From Shewanella insulae (lineage in GTDB: Bacteria; Pseudomonadota; Gammaproteobacteria; Enterobacterales; Shewanellaceae), in contig NZ_WRPA01000022.1 in NCBI RefSeq assembly GCF_009831655.1, forward strand, positions 1-64,000: 64,000 bases of DNA, read 5' to 3'. A program made the translations under genes and the position numbers. Under the pieces are notes generated by a model that saw only the letters and a list, made by a program, of their open reading frames with translations, searched no databases and was not told where the DNA came from. This document shows positions 1 to 8,395 of this stretch, one piece after another; position 1 is the first letter of the stretch; every line of letters begins with the position of its first letter.

Positions 1-114
1 TTGGGGAAAGAAGTTCGGCGAAGGAAAAACTATCGAATAACAGCGCAGCATTTACGCTGGGCAATGCATGAATACATCAAGTTGGTTCACACTGCTGGGA
101 GACCTGAATTATGA
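1..114 (+). CDS. 3' end of an unidentified ORF (cut by left edge)
   Basis: An open frame runs in from the left edge and stops at TGA 112-114. The 37 visible residues are strongly basic at first (KEVRRRKNYR) and end in HTAGRPEL. I do not recognise the family. Because the following 670 bases look degraded, it may be the tail of a mobile-element or otherwise broken gene, but that is inference. The composition does not exclude a chance frame. Confidence 0.25.
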   Translation: MGKEVRRRKNYRITAQHLRWAMHEYIKLVHTAGRPEL

Positions 115-784
115 GGGGATCCCCCAGAGCCTATCTATAGCAGATATTTAACGATATTAAGAAATAAACGGCGTCTCTCTATGCCTCCCCTATCGCGCCG
201 ACGCTCTTTGAGACCAGAGCCACTTTGATATGGCCATCGCCTCGATGAGGAAATTACTGCAGCAAGTTAGCTCTACCCAATTTTCTTGCCGACTCCTGGC
301 ACAAAATACTAACACCGAAATCTCTATCGCTCGGACAACTCTTTCTATCTCCAAATAAAAAGGCTGTTAGGCGGGTGACCAGCGACAATGCGGAATGTCT
401 GCTCAAACTTAGTTAAGAAAGCCTGTGGGGTGATACGAAATGATTCCAAATACGGATAGTCTGAAAATCAAAGCCTGATAATCAAAGTCTGATAATCGAA
501 AGCGTCTGGTCATGATGCTCTTTTCCAGTCATATCGATGTCATCATCATAGAGGCGCGCATCGTCGACTACTTTCGCGATAGGTTCAAACAACGCCGCGA
601 TAGGCTCAAGCATGGTCGATATCGGGCAAGCATTCGAGCCCAGTGTTTACTTCGCCACCACTCAAGATAGCTAGCCATAATCGGGCGTTAGCAGAAACAA
701 TCGATCTTGGTATTGTCCAACTTGAAGGTGAACAAGCGCCCCCCTCATAGCAACAGAATGTGTAGTTTTTTTAGTTTATCGGCT
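115..784. other. Gene-free, relic-like region
   Basis: I see no convincing gene in this stretch. All frames are broken by frequent stops and there are no good ribosome sites. It contains the palindrome GGGGATCCCC (115-124), a three-unit 14-base tandem repeat (461-502), and an imperfect 21-base duplication around CGCGATAGGYTCAA (574-613). A 43-codon minus-strand frame (482-613) exists but has no Shine-Dalgarno sequence. The texture suggests decayed sequence rather than a regulatory region. Confidence 0.5.
461..502. repeat. Three-copy 14-bp tandem repeat
   Basis: Three consecutive 14-base units are visible: CTGAAAATCAAAGC, CTGATAATCAAAGT and CTGATAATCGAAAG. They differ at one to three positions. 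They lie in the gene-free stretch and no function is evident. Confidence 0.7.
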
Positions 785-805
785 AAAAGGCCCGTTAAAC
801 GGGCC
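785..805 (-). terminator. Rho-independent terminator of the TPR lipoprotein gene
   Basis: On the minus strand the stem GGCCCGTT/AACGGGCC is followed by TTTT, starting about 9 bases after the stop codon of the lipoprotein gene. Confidence 0.75.
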
Positions 806-813
806 CTATTTAC

Positions 814-1983
814 CTAGTGAGTCTGCATAGCCTGCAGCTTGGCCTGGTAACGCCGCTGATTATACTCATCGACCGATAGCGACAGTGCCTTTTGCATATT
901 CAGCTTAGCCCGGCGCTCATCGCCAGTCGCCCAATAGGCCTTGGAGAGACCAAAATAAAACTCATGACGATAGTCGGCCTTCTCCACGGCCCGTTTATAC
1001 CAAATTAAGGCCGTCTGGTACTCATGATCCGAGTAGGCTTGCTGCGCCATGTCATAGTAATAGTAAGGATTACGGATCCTCACCAGCTCCAGGGTCTTAT
1101 GTACCTGGGCCCACTCCTCCAACCTGTCTTGGCTGGCCAGCAACACACCATAGTTAAACAGCGCATTCATATCCTCACTGTCTCGAGATAGCGCTAGCTT
1201 ATAGAGGCTCTCCGCCCTGTCATCCAACCCCTTGTAGCGATATAGGATCGCCAGGGTATTCAAGGCGGGGATAAAATCGGCTTTTAACTTGAGACTCTGT
1301 TTCAGGTAGGCATAGGCCTGATCGTAACGTCCCTCCACCAAAGATTCCGCCGCGACATTGTTATAAAACATCGCCATGACGGTGGTTCTATCGATACGCC
1401 GTTTGGCATAACCTCGCATGGTGCGCTCGGGTAGGAAATCTATCTGTAAAGCATTCTTATCGGCAAGAAAGGTATCATGCTTCTCTCTGGGAATGAGGCG
1501 CAGGTTAATGTGGCCATTAACCAGATAGAAGTCCCCCGCCTTATCCCATACGGGCGGAACCTCGACCTCCTGAAACTCGACATCGACCCCCAGCGCATCG
1601 GCGAGTGAAGCACTCAATAGCACAAGCGACAGACAGTTACCGGCTCGCGCATTAAAAGTGTCCATCGGGATCTTTGTCAGATTATCCTGGTATTTAAAGC
1701 CGCCCTTATCGGCGTTGATATAATTAGCCAGCCACAAATTGGTGGCTATATAATCACGGGACATTCGACTGCGCTTATAGTCCTGTCGTAATTCATTTAT
1801 CACCTGAGTTGGCAGGGAAAACAGTTTATCAGGAGTGACTTGAACCGCTACCGCCGTGAATTCTTCGTCGGCAAAGTACTGATCTATATTAGCGAGGGTT
1901 TCCTTACCCGGGCCGCTGGCACAACCGCTCACTATGAAAAATAACAGCAACATAGCGCGCTTATACTCAAATAGCCTTTTCAT
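814..1983 (-). CDS. TPR-repeat lipoprotein with a transglutaminase-like N-terminal domain
   Basis: Predicted lipoprotein of 389 residues. The N-terminus has a basic stretch, a hydrophobic core and a lipobox ending IVSGC (Cys21). Residues about 100-170 contain RAGNCLSLVLLSASLADALG followed later by NGHINLRL, resembling the Cys and His motifs of transglutaminase-like folds, though activity is not established. Residues about 205-385 form tandem TPR helices (for example ALNTLAILYRYKGLDDRAESLY), so a scaffolding role in the envelope is likely. I chose ATG 1983 with an AGG seven bases upstream; a TTG two codons earlier also keeps the frame. It is transcribed alone and ends at a clear hairpin. Substrate and partners are unknown. 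Confidence 0.8.
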   Translation of the reverse strand: MKRLFEYKRAMLLLFFIVSGCASGPGKETLANIDQYFADEEFTAVAVQVTPDKLFSLPTQVINELRQDYKRSRMSRDYIATNLWLANYINADKGGFKYQDNLTKIPMDTFNARAGNCLSLVLLSASLADALGVDVEFQEVEVPPVWDKAGDFYLVNGHINLRLIPREKHDTFLADKNALQIDFLPERTMRGYAKRRIDRTTVMAMFYNNVAAESLVEGRYDQAYAYLKQSLKLKADFIPALNTLAILYRYKGLDDRAESLYKLALSRDSEDMNALFNYGVLLASQDRLEEWAQVHKTLELVRIRNPYYYYDMAQQAYSDHEYQTALIWYKRAVEKADYRHEFYFGLSKAYWATGDERRAKLNMQKALSLSVDEYNQRRYQAKLQAMQTH

Positions 1984-2075
1984 ATTCAACCTACGCTTAT
2001 GAGGGCACCATAAGATCTATCATAAAGTAGGCCTATCTATTTTTCCCCACGCAAAGCGTTACAAAATATTAACAA

Positions 2076-2405
2076 TTAATCAGCGCTTGGCGGATCGATC
2101 TGTATATAGAACTTCCGGGGATCTGTCCCCTCTGTCTGATACAGATAGGGACGATAAAAATTAGTGCCGCAGCGATAGTAGGCATAGGGCAAGTTAAACA
2201 GCACACAGCCCAGGGGTAGACTCTGCAAAATTTGGATCTGTTGCTGCATGCGCAAAGATTCCCGCCACTCAAACTCCTGCTGTAGTTTATCGCGCACGGC
2301 AAAGGCATCGAAGGGTTCGCTCGACTTACGCACCACCACCTGCCCAGCCTGAAGCTGAGTCGAGATCAGCACAGAAAAAAACACGACCCAGAGAGATTGC
2401 TTCAT
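2076..2405 (-). CDS. Small secreted hypothetical protein
   Basis: About 109 residues. The start at 2405 is preceded by AGGAG at good spacing; an in-frame start 14 codons upstream lacks this. The first 20 residues (MKQSLWVVFFSVLISTQLQA) form a standard Sec signal peptide, probably cleaved after LQA. The mature part carries two cysteines in LPLGCVLFN and YYRCGTNFY that could form a disulfide, and is rich in Tyr and Gln. I do not recognise a family. It lies between the TPR lipoprotein and the ammonium transporter on the same strand, separated from each by terminators or long gaps, so it is probably its own unit. Confidence 0.7.
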   Translation of the reverse strand: MKQSLWVVFFSVLISTQLQAGQVVVRKSSEPFDAFAVRDKLQQEFEWRESLRMQQQIQILQSLPLGCVLFNLPYAYYRCGTNFYRPYLYQTEGTDPRKFYIQIDPPSAD

Positions 2406-2444
2406 GTTAGCGCTCCTCACACTGTCTTTGTTGATAGCATAATA

Positions 2445-2483
2445 CAAAAGACAGGGTCCGCACCATGAGGTCCGGACCCTGTC
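2445..2483 (-). terminator. Terminator of glnK-amtB
   Basis: A perfect 11-base stem, GACAGGGTCCG/CGGACCCTGTC (2450-2460 and 2473-2483), is followed on the minus strand by TTTTGTATT. It lies about 30 bases downstream of the amtB stop codon. Confidence 0.8.
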
Positions 2484-2511
2484 TATTTCGCTACCTCAGT
2501 TTAACTAGCTG

Positions 2512-3762
2512 TTAGCTGGCGCTCTTGAGTGAGACAAATTCAGGATAGGCATCTATGCCACAATCTGATGCATCCATGCCGTTGTACTCTTCCTCCTCTG
2601 AGACACGAATACCCATGGTGACCTTAAGCAGATACCAAACCACAAAGGAAGCACCAAACACCCAGGCGAAGATGACTGTAGCACCATAGAGCTGACCCAA
2701 GATGGTCGCATCGGCATTTGAAAGCGGCACTAACATCAGACCAAACAGACCGGCAACACCGTGTACCGAAATCGCCCCGACGGGATCGTCAATCTTGATC
2801 CTGTCGAACATCACGATAGAGAAGACCACCAGACCGCCGGCGACCATGCCGATAACCCCGGCCAGTGGCAACGAAGGTGACAAAGGATCTGCGGTAATTG
2901 CCACCAGGCCAGCCAAGGCACCGTTTAAGATCATGGTCAGATCCGCCTTACCCCATACCATCTTACAGACCACCAGGGCAGAGACGGCGCCAAAGGCGGC
3001 AGCCGAGTTGGTGTTAACGAAGATCTTCGCCACCGCCGATGCGTTCTCGGCATCAGACACCAGCAGCTGAGAGCCACCGTTAAAGCCGAACCAGCCCATC
3101 CACAGAATAAACATGCCTAAGGTTGCCATCGGCAGGTTAGAACCAGGGATAGGATTGACTTGACCGTTGGGACCATACTTCCCCTTACGTGCACCGAGCA
3201 ACAAGACCCCCGAGATAGCCGCGGCCGCACCCGCCATGTGCACTATGCCACTACCGGCGAAGTCGACAAATCCCGCTTCGGAGAGGAAACCACCGCCCCA
3301 GGTCCAGTAACCCTCGACAGGATAGATAACACCTGTCATCACCACAGAGAAGATCAGGAAGGCCCACAGCTTCATACGCTCGGCGACGGCACCAGAGACG
3401 ATGGACATGGCGGTCGCCACAAACACCACCTGGAAGAAGAAATCCGATTCCAGCGCATGGTCGGCATCACTGGCCTGAGCCCCAATGAGGCTGGCGAACG
3501 AAGGTAACCAGCCTCCCTCGGCGTTATCCACATACATGATGTTGTAACCCACCACCAGATACATGATACAGGCGATCGAGTAGAGACAGACGTTCTTGGT
3601 TAAGATCTCAGTGGTGTTCTTAGAGCGCACCAGACCCGCTTCTAACATGGCAAACCCTGCGGCCATCCACATCACCAGCGCGCCTGAGATCAAGAAATAA
3701 AAGGTGTCGAGCGCAAACTTCAACTCAGATACTGTCGCACCTAGTGTTACTAACTCTTCCAT
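2512..3762 (-). CDS. amtB: Ammonium transporter AmtB
   Basis: Inner-membrane ammonium channel of 416 residues with about eleven hydrophobic helices. It brings ammonium into the cell under nitrogen limitation. Family landmarks are AGFAMLEAGLVRSKN near the N-terminus, the first pore histidine in GSGIVHMAGAAAA, the second in AISVHGVAG, and GWFGFNGGS. The start has a strong AAGGGGG site. It lies 12 bases downstream of the P-II gene, the standard glnK-amtB arrangement in which P-II plugs the channel when nitrogen is plentiful. Transcription most likely begins at the sigma-54 promoter ahead of glnK and ends at the 11-bp hairpin downstream. There are no unusual substitutions. Confidence 0.97.
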   Translation of the reverse strand: MEELVTLGATVSELKFALDTFYFLISGALVMWMAAGFAMLEAGLVRSKNTTEILTKNVCLYSIACIMYLVVGYNIMYVDNAEGGWLPSFASLIGAQASDADHALESDFFFQVVFVATAMSIVSGAVAERMKLWAFLIFSVVMTGVIYPVEGYWTWGGGFLSEAGFVDFAGSGIVHMAGAAAAISGVLLLGARKGKYGPNGQVNPIPGSNLPMATLGMFILWMGWFGFNGGSQLLVSDAENASAVAKIFVNTNSAAAFGAVSALVVCKMVWGKADLTMILNGALAGLVAITADPLSPSLPLAGVIGMVAGGLVVFSIVMFDRIKIDDPVGAISVHGVAGLFGLMLVPLSNADATILGQLYGATVIFAWVFGASFVVWYLLKVTMGIRVSEEEEYNGMDASDCGIDAYPEFVSLKSAS

Positions 3763-3774
3763 TGGAAATCCCCC

Positions 3775-4113
3775 TTAAAGTGCTTCGTTATCGAGTTCGC
3801 CGGTACGGATACGGATCACCTGATCGAGATCCGTCACAAATATCTTGCCATCGCCTATCTTGCCGGTATGCGCCGCCGCAACGATGGACTCGATAAGGTG
3901 GTCGACATTCTCAGCCTTGGTAGCGATATCCAGTTTCACCTTAGGCAGAAAATCCACCTGGTATTCGGCGCCACGATAGAGCTCAGTATGACCTTTCTGG
4001 CGTCCGAACCCCTTCACCTCGGTCACCGTCATCCCCTCAATCCCCAACCCTGCAATGGCCTCTCGCACATCATCGAGTTTGAATGGCTTGATTATTGCGC
4101 TGATTAATTTCAT
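3775..4113 (-). CDS. glnK: Nitrogen regulatory protein P-II (GlnK type)
   Basis: Trimeric P-II signalling protein of 112 residues, the usual family length. It senses 2-oxoglutarate and ATP/ADP and regulates AmtB. The T-loop is intact with uridylylation site Tyr51 in YRGAEYQVDF. The ATP-binding stretch TGKIGDGKIFV is also present. It is the first gene of the glnK-amtB operon. A NtrC operator and a -24/-12 promoter lie upstream, so it should be induced by nitrogen limitation. GlnB and GlnK are hard to separate by sequence; linkage to amtB is the reason for choosing GlnK. Confidence 0.95.
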   Translation of the reverse strand: MKLISAIIKPFKLDDVREAIAGLGIEGMTVTEVKGFGRQKGHTELYRGAEYQVDFLPKVKLDIATKAENVDHLIESIVAAAHTGKIGDGKIFVTDLDQVIRIRTGELDNEAL

Positions 4114-4159
4114 TACCGCCTCCGACTCATCTTAGTATTCTTGCTGATGCCAAAGACAA

Positions 4160-4175
4160 TTCAATCATCAGGCCA
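4160..4175 (-). promoter_or_regulatory. Candidate sigma-54 promoter of glnK-amtB
   Basis: The minus strand reads TGGCCTGATGATTGAA. Against the consensus TGGCACG-N4-TTGCA it keeps TGGC and TTG with the correct GG-N10-GA spacing, with one deviation at the -12 element (GC to GA). The inferred start of transcription is about 35 bases upstream of the glnK ATG. Confidence 0.7.
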
Positions 4176-4238
4176 GAATTACAAAGCCTTAACATTCATA
4201 AACTTAATAACATTGCGACAACTCACTCTGCATATTAA

Positions 4239-4255
4239 TGCACCAAATAGGTGCG
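4239..4255. promoter_or_regulatory. NtrC-binding site upstream of glnK
   Basis: The sequence TGCACCAAATAGGTGCG contains a perfect GCACC-N5-GGTGC dyad, matching the known NtrC operator consensus. It lies about 100 bases upstream of the predicted sigma-54 start site, a normal enhancer distance. A weaker TGCAC half-site follows at 4259-4264. Confidence 0.85.
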
Positions 4256-4364
4256 ACTATGCACGTGGCGCACAATAATAGCGCAGGGCCTATTCGACTT
4301 ATGACGGATTGGTCAAAGGAATTTACTGGGTATCATGGTGTCACCACCCATTGAGGAGAGCCCT

Positions 4365-4907
4365 ATGTTGAAACCACAGGAATGTGTGCTCATCATCGTC
4401 GATGTTCAAGGAAAGTTGGCCACCCTGATGCACCAAGCCGAGGAACTTGAAACCCGACTCACAACCCTTATCAAGGCGGCCGAGCTATTTGAGATCCCTA
4501 TTGTCTGGCTTGAGCAATTGCCCGAAAAGTTAGGCGCCACCAGCCCGGCGCTGGCCGAGCTGCTCGCTCCGCATCATCAACCTATCGCCAAGGCACATTT
4601 TAGCGCCTGGCACGCCGAGCCCTTCAGACAGGCACTGCGTCAGCATGACAGGCCCAAGGTGTTACTCACAGGCATCGAGACCCATATCTGCGTCTATCAA
4701 ACCTGCCGGGATCTGCTTGACAACCAATACGAGGTGCATCTGGTCACAGACGCAGTCTCCTCACGGACACAAATCAATAAGCAATTAGGCTGTGAGATGA
4801 TGGTCCAGCACGGCGCCTTGCTGACCAACAGCGAATCTTTGCTGTTCGAGCTACAGGCAGAGGCCAGTGGCGACAGGTTCAAGGCCCTGTTGAAAATGAT
4901 AAAGTAG
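4365..4907 (+). CDS. Isochorismatase-family cysteine hydrolase
   Basis: Cytoplasmic hydrolase of 180 residues. I chose ATG 4365 because GAGGAG sits seven bases upstream; an in-frame ATG 30 bases earlier has no such site. The fold motifs are visible: LIIVDVQGKL with the catalytic Asp near the N-terminus, and VLLTGIETHICVYQTCRDLL containing the cis-peptide and nucleophilic Cys region. The length and motifs are closest to the YcaC-like branch. The substrate is unknown, and siderophore function is unlikely since no isochorismate genes are nearby. It is a single-gene unit convergent with nrfA; both share the hairpin at 4933-4960. Confidence 0.85.
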   Translation: MLKPQECVLIIVDVQGKLATLMHQAEELETRLTTLIKAAELFEIPIVWLEQLPEKLGATSPALAELLAPHHQPIAKAHFSAWHAEPFRQALRQHDRPKVLLTGIETHICVYQTCRDLLDNQYEVHLVTDAVSSRTQINKQLGCEMMVQHGALLTNSESLLFELQAEASGDRFKALLKMIK

Positions 4908-4932
4908 CGGAGATATAAAGCCGTGAAGACAT

Positions 4933-4960
4933 AAAAAAGCCCCGGATAACCGGGGCTTTT
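4933..4960. terminator. Bidirectional terminator
   Basis: The stem GCCCCGG/CCGGGGC with an ATAA loop is flanked by an A-run on the left and a T-run on the right. It serves the hydrolase gene on the plus strand and nrfA on the minus strand. Confidence 0.9.
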
Positions 4961-4980
4961 ACTATGCAGGGAGGGAGATA

Positions 4981-6381
4981 TTAGTAAGTTGCTTCGCGCT
5001 TCTTCGCTTCGGTATCCCACTTAGGAAGTACAGTCTTCTTGAACTCTTCCTTATCGGCATTCATCTTCTTCATATCCATACCCAGTGCAGCTTGCGCCTT
5101 GGCCTTGGTAGAGATATCTGGGAAGGCGATAGGTTGCTTAACGCCTTTCTTCGCTAGCAGCTGAGCCAGTTTAACGCGAGCGTCGGCAGCCTTATCAACC
5201 GCAGTACCCAATACACGCAGTGCTTCATCAGGTGCATGAGAGGCTACGCCGTGAGAGGCAATCGCATAGTCCCAGCGCCATTGTGCATGACGGATATCGG
5301 TCAGGATTGGCTTCATCTCAGCTTCAGTTGCGCCCGCTTTCCACGCCGCGCCAGCTTCAAAGTGTGCCTTAACCAGTTGATCTTCGGCCTTCAGCTGAAT
5401 CTGCTTAACCTTAGCCTTACGCTCTTTATCTAGGTTAACCATGAACTCTTTGCTCTGCTCGTGACAAGTGCCACAAGTCTCTTCGAAGCGATCGAATGGG
5501 TTACCTACCTTGTGGTCGGTAAACTTACGACCTTCGGCATTGGTTACGCGTGGCATGTGACAGTCAGTACAACTGACGTTGTTCTTGCCGTGCATGCCCA
5601 GCTGCCAAGTTTCATAACCTGGGTGCTGCGCTTTCAGCATAGGAGTCTTAGATACCGCATGAGTCCAGTCTTTGAACTCTAGGTTGTCATAGTAGGCTTC
5701 CATCGCTTCAACAGTTGTGCCTTGATCCCATGGGAACTTAACAAAACCTTTGCGATCTTTGGTCTTCTCGAAGTAGTACTCTACGTGACACTGACCACAC
5801 ACCATAGACTGCTTGTCTTTTCTAGATGCTTTGTCAAACGGTGTGCCTAGGGTCGCCATACCACGCTCGGCGAATGGACGAGAGATACGTAGCTTAGACT
5901 TGCCCTTCTCGTGACAGTCTGAACAGCCGATAGTGTTAACTATTTCGGCGCCGCCTTTGTACCACTTACCTGTGAAATAGCCATCTTCGCCCTGCTCTTC
6001 GATCACGCGAGGCACATCAGGGCTCTTACAAGACCAACATGCCATTGGCATTGGGCCATCTTGGGCAGACTTAGGCGCACCGGTACGCAGCGTGTTGCGT
6101 ACGTCGGTTACCGCATACATGTGACCACGCGCCTTGTTATAGTCTTTAGCAAAACCATAACCGGCCCATAGGATCACTAGGTTAGGATCGGCTTCCAGCG
6201 CGTCGATCACTTCTTTACTTTCAGCAGTGTCATGCCAGCTGTTGTATTGCTTAGAATACTTATCTTTGTAGACTTCGTTACGAGGCTCGGTCTTGTCGCT
6301 CGCCATTACGCCAGTAGCCATTAGGCCAGCGGCGACCAAAGCACTCAGTGCAAAGGTTTTTGTAGTTAATGTTCTCACCAT
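4981..6381 (-). CDS. nrfA: Periplasmic ammonia-forming nitrite reductase (cytochrome c552)
   Basis: Pentahaem cytochrome c of 466 residues that reduces nitrite to ammonium with six electrons in the periplasm. An N-terminal signal peptide (about residues 1-27, ending VMAS) is followed by the diagnostic active-site haem motif CWSCK (Cys115-Lys119), where lysine is the haem ligand. Four classical CXXCH sites follow: CSDCH, CGQCH, CTDCH and CGTCH. No nrfBCD genes are adjacent, as is usual in Shewanella, where electrons come from the CymA quinol dehydrogenase. It is divergent from narQP; the shared upstream region holds FNR-, NarP- and CRP-like sites. Confidence 0.97.
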   Translation of the reverse strand: MVRTLTTKTFALSALVAAGLMATGVMASDKTEPRNEVYKDKYSKQYNSWHDTAESKEVIDALEADPNLVILWAGYGFAKDYNKARGHMYAVTDVRNTLRTGAPKSAQDGPMPMACWSCKSPDVPRVIEEQGEDGYFTGKWYKGGAEIVNTIGCSDCHEKGKSKLRISRPFAERGMATLGTPFDKASRKDKQSMVCGQCHVEYYFEKTKDRKGFVKFPWDQGTTVEAMEAYYDNLEFKDWTHAVSKTPMLKAQHPGYETWQLGMHGKNNVSCTDCHMPRVTNAEGRKFTDHKVGNPFDRFEETCGTCHEQSKEFMVNLDKERKAKVKQIQLKAEDQLVKAHFEAGAAWKAGATEAEMKPILTDIRHAQWRWDYAIASHGVASHAPDEALRVLGTAVDKAADARVKLAQLLAKKGVKQPIAFPDISTKAKAQAALGMDMKKMNADKEEFKKTVLPKWDTEAKKREATY

Positions 6382-6468
6382 CTCATCTCCGTGTTACTTT
6401 TTTATAGTAGTCTTTAAAACCACAACATCTCCAAGGCCAAAGTTAGTCCCTTAACCCCGTTAAAAATA

Positions 6469-6484
6469 TACCCCTTATGGGGTA
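6469..6484. promoter_or_regulatory. NarP/NarL-type 7-2-7 operator between nrfA and narQ
   Basis: TACCCCTTATGGGGTA is two heptamers, TACCCCT and TACCCCA on the opposite strand, separated by two bases. This is the classical NarP arrangement. It lies about 90-100 bases upstream of nrfA and about 145 upstream of narQ. Confidence 0.75.
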
Positions 6485-6497
6485 TCCGAGTTAAAAC

Positions 6498-6511
6498 TTG
6501 AGGCAGATCAT
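6498..6511. promoter_or_regulatory. FNR/EtrA-like half-matched site
   Basis: TTGAGGCAGATCAT matches TTGAT-N4-ATCAA at eight of ten defined bases. An anaerobic regulator of the FNR (EtrA) family is the likely ligand. The assignment rests on sequence only. Confidence 0.5.
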
Positions 6512-6519
6512 AATGTGAA

Positions 6520-6535
6520 TGTGTTGTTGGTCACA
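6520..6535. promoter_or_regulatory. CRP-like site
   Basis: TGTGTTGTTGGTCACA matches TGTGA-N6-TCACA at nine of ten defined bases. In Shewanella, CRP is known to drive many anaerobic respiratory genes, which fits the nrfA context. Confidence 0.6.
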
Positions 6536-6606
6536 TTTTTACCACATTGTAAATTTTATCAGCGATTGCTAAACAAGTATGATAGTCCAAATTTCCGATT
6601 TTTCCC

Positions 6607-6612
6607 TATAAT
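6607..6612 (+). promoter_or_regulatory. -10 element for narQ
   Basis: A perfect TATAAT lies 18 bases upstream of the narQ ATG, implying a very short leader of about a dozen bases. No good -35 box is present, which would fit activator-dependent transcription. Confidence 0.5.
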
Positions 6613-6629
6613 TTAATGAGTTCTAATAC

Positions 6630-8333
6630 ATGAAGAAAGGCAGCCTCACCTCCACCATATTAAGGTTAATGCTAGCCCTAATTTTACTTTCCAGTGGACT
6701 CGCCACCTTCGCCATAGCTAATTTGGCTTATAGCTTGGGGGATGCCAGAGCCATCAACGCCTCCGGCTCTCTGCGTATGCAGAGTTACCGTCTGATGTTC
6801 TATGCCAACTCCGGCAGCGACGAGGCCGACGACAAAATTAAAGAGTTCGAGGCCACGCTTCACTCAGATGCCCTGAAACGCTCCCTCGACTGGATGACCC
6901 CGGACGATCTCGCCTCCCAATACCTCCTGGTGATCCAAAAATGGAAGGTGATGAAGCAATATATCGAAGAGGAGAACTCCCGCCTCTATGTCTCCGCCCT
7001 GAAGGATTTCGTCGACACCATAGATCTCTTCGTACTGGAAACCGAGGAGTTCGCCGCCTTCAAGCTCAAGCTACTGGCCGCCAGCCAGATCACCGGCCTG
7101 GGACTCATGCTGTTGATCGCCTTGTTTGCCGTGCGCTTTACCAAGCGCAAGGTGGTAAAGCCCCTCAATCAGCTGATGGAGTCGGCTAACACCATCTCTA
7201 AGGGGGAGTTCGATGTCACCATGCCAGATAGCGAATATATCGAGCTCAGCTCGCTGAGCAACGCCCTGGCCACCAGCGCCAGAGAGCTGTCGACCCTCTA
7301 CAACAACTTGGAAAATCAGGTCAAGGAGAAGACCTTCGCCCTCACCCGCGCCAACAACGAGTTGAAGCTGCTCTATGACAACCTGGTGATGCTGCACTCG
7401 GGCAAGCTAGAGATCAGCACCTTGAAACAGGCGCTGAATCAGCTCAGGGCTCACGAACCCCATAGCTTCCTTCGCCTGGTGATCGCCCAGGACGACAAGG
7501 AGAAGCTCTATATAGATGCCGATGGCGGCTGGCCGATCGCCTCCCTGAGCCAGACACGCTTTCCGCTAAAATTTGCCGATAACGAACTGGGCTACTTAGA
7601 GGTCACCTCCCTGGGTGAGATCAACCATCCCCTGTTTGAAAACTTCGCCATCATGTTGGCGCGCTCCATCGTCATCTATAACGCCGGCGAGCAGCGCCAA
7701 CAGCTGGCATTGATGGAGGAGCGCGGCGTGATCGCCCGTGAGCTACACGACTCCCTGGGCCAGCTGCTCTCGTTTCTCAAGATCCAGGTCAACCTGCTCT
7801 CTAAGGGGCTCGACAGCCAATGCCGCAGCCCTCAGGTAGAAGAGCAGCTCAAGGAGATCAACGAAGGGGTCAACACCGCCTATGTGCAGCTGCGTGAACT
7901 CCTGTCTACCTTCCGCCTGACCATTAAAGATCCCAACCTCAATCATGCGATCGAGATGATGCTCGACCAGCTCAGGGGCCAAACCACCGCCAAGATCACC
8001 TTGGAAGATAAGCTGCCGATCCAGCTCCTGGGGGCGCATCAGCATATTCACGTGCTACAACTCACCCGAGAGGCGACCCTCAACGCCATCAAACATGCCC
8101 AGGCCAATCATATTCATATCAGCTGCACCCGCAGCGGTAACAATGTCAAGATAAGCATCAGCGACGACGGCGTCGGCCTGGAGAAGCTCAAGGAAAGGGA
8201 TCAACATTTTGGCATAGGAATCATGCATGAACGCGCAAGTCGCCTCTCGGGTGTGGTAGACTTCAGCAGCAATGAAAAGGGCGGAACCACGGTTACCTTG
8301 CTGTTCCCCCCCGAACAAGAACCGAGCCAGTAG
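6630..8333 (+). CDS. narQ: Nitrate/nitrite sensor histidine kinase NarQ
   Basis: Membrane sensor kinase of 567 residues. TM1 spans about residues 10-35 and is followed by the P-box-like SGSLRMQSYRL, the nitrate-binding signature of NarX/NarQ. TM2 lies about residues 150-170, then HAMP, a coiled-coil linker and a GAF-like region. The HPK7-type phosphoacceptor is His373 in ARELHDSLGQ. The ATPase motifs NAIKHA and ISDDGVGL follow. It should phosphorylate NarP, encoded 62 bases downstream. The Shine-Dalgarno sequence is weak and the leader short. Divergence from nrfA puts sensor and target side by side. Confidence 0.95.
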   Translation: MKKGSLTSTILRLMLALILLSSGLATFAIANLAYSLGDARAINASGSLRMQSYRLMFYANSGSDEADDKIKEFEATLHSDALKRSLDWMTPDDLASQYLLVIQKWKVMKQYIEEENSRLYVSALKDFVDTIDLFVLETEEFAAFKLKLLAASQITGLGLMLLIALFAVRFTKRKVVKPLNQLMESANTISKGEFDVTMPDSEYIELSSLSNALATSARELSTLYNNLENQVKEKTFALTRANNELKLLYDNLVMLHSGKLEISTLKQALNQLRAHEPHSFLRLVIAQDDKEKLYIDADGGWPIASLSQTRFPLKFADNELGYLEVTSLGEINHPLFENFAIMLARSIVIYNAGEQRQQLALMEERGVIARELHDSLGQLLSFLKIQVNLLSKGLDSQCRSPQVEEQLKEINEGVNTAYVQLRELLSTFRLTIKDPNLNHAIEMMLDQLRGQTTAKITLEDKLPIQLLGAHQHIHVLQLTREATLNAIKHAQANHIHISCTRSGNNVKISISDDGVGLEKLKERDQHFGIGIMHERASRLSGVVDFSSNEKGGTTVTLLFPPEQEPSQ

Positions 8334-8395
8334 GGATATTGGCGGTATAATATACTAATTTTATTAACAAAATAGACCTCAGTGGAGGCAAAAAA

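Noticed and set aside
482..613. 43-codon minus-strand ORF with a repeated EPIA motif in the left-end gap
   Set aside because: No Shine-Dalgarno site is present and the frame overlaps the tandem repeats, so the peptide repeat is explained by the DNA duplication.
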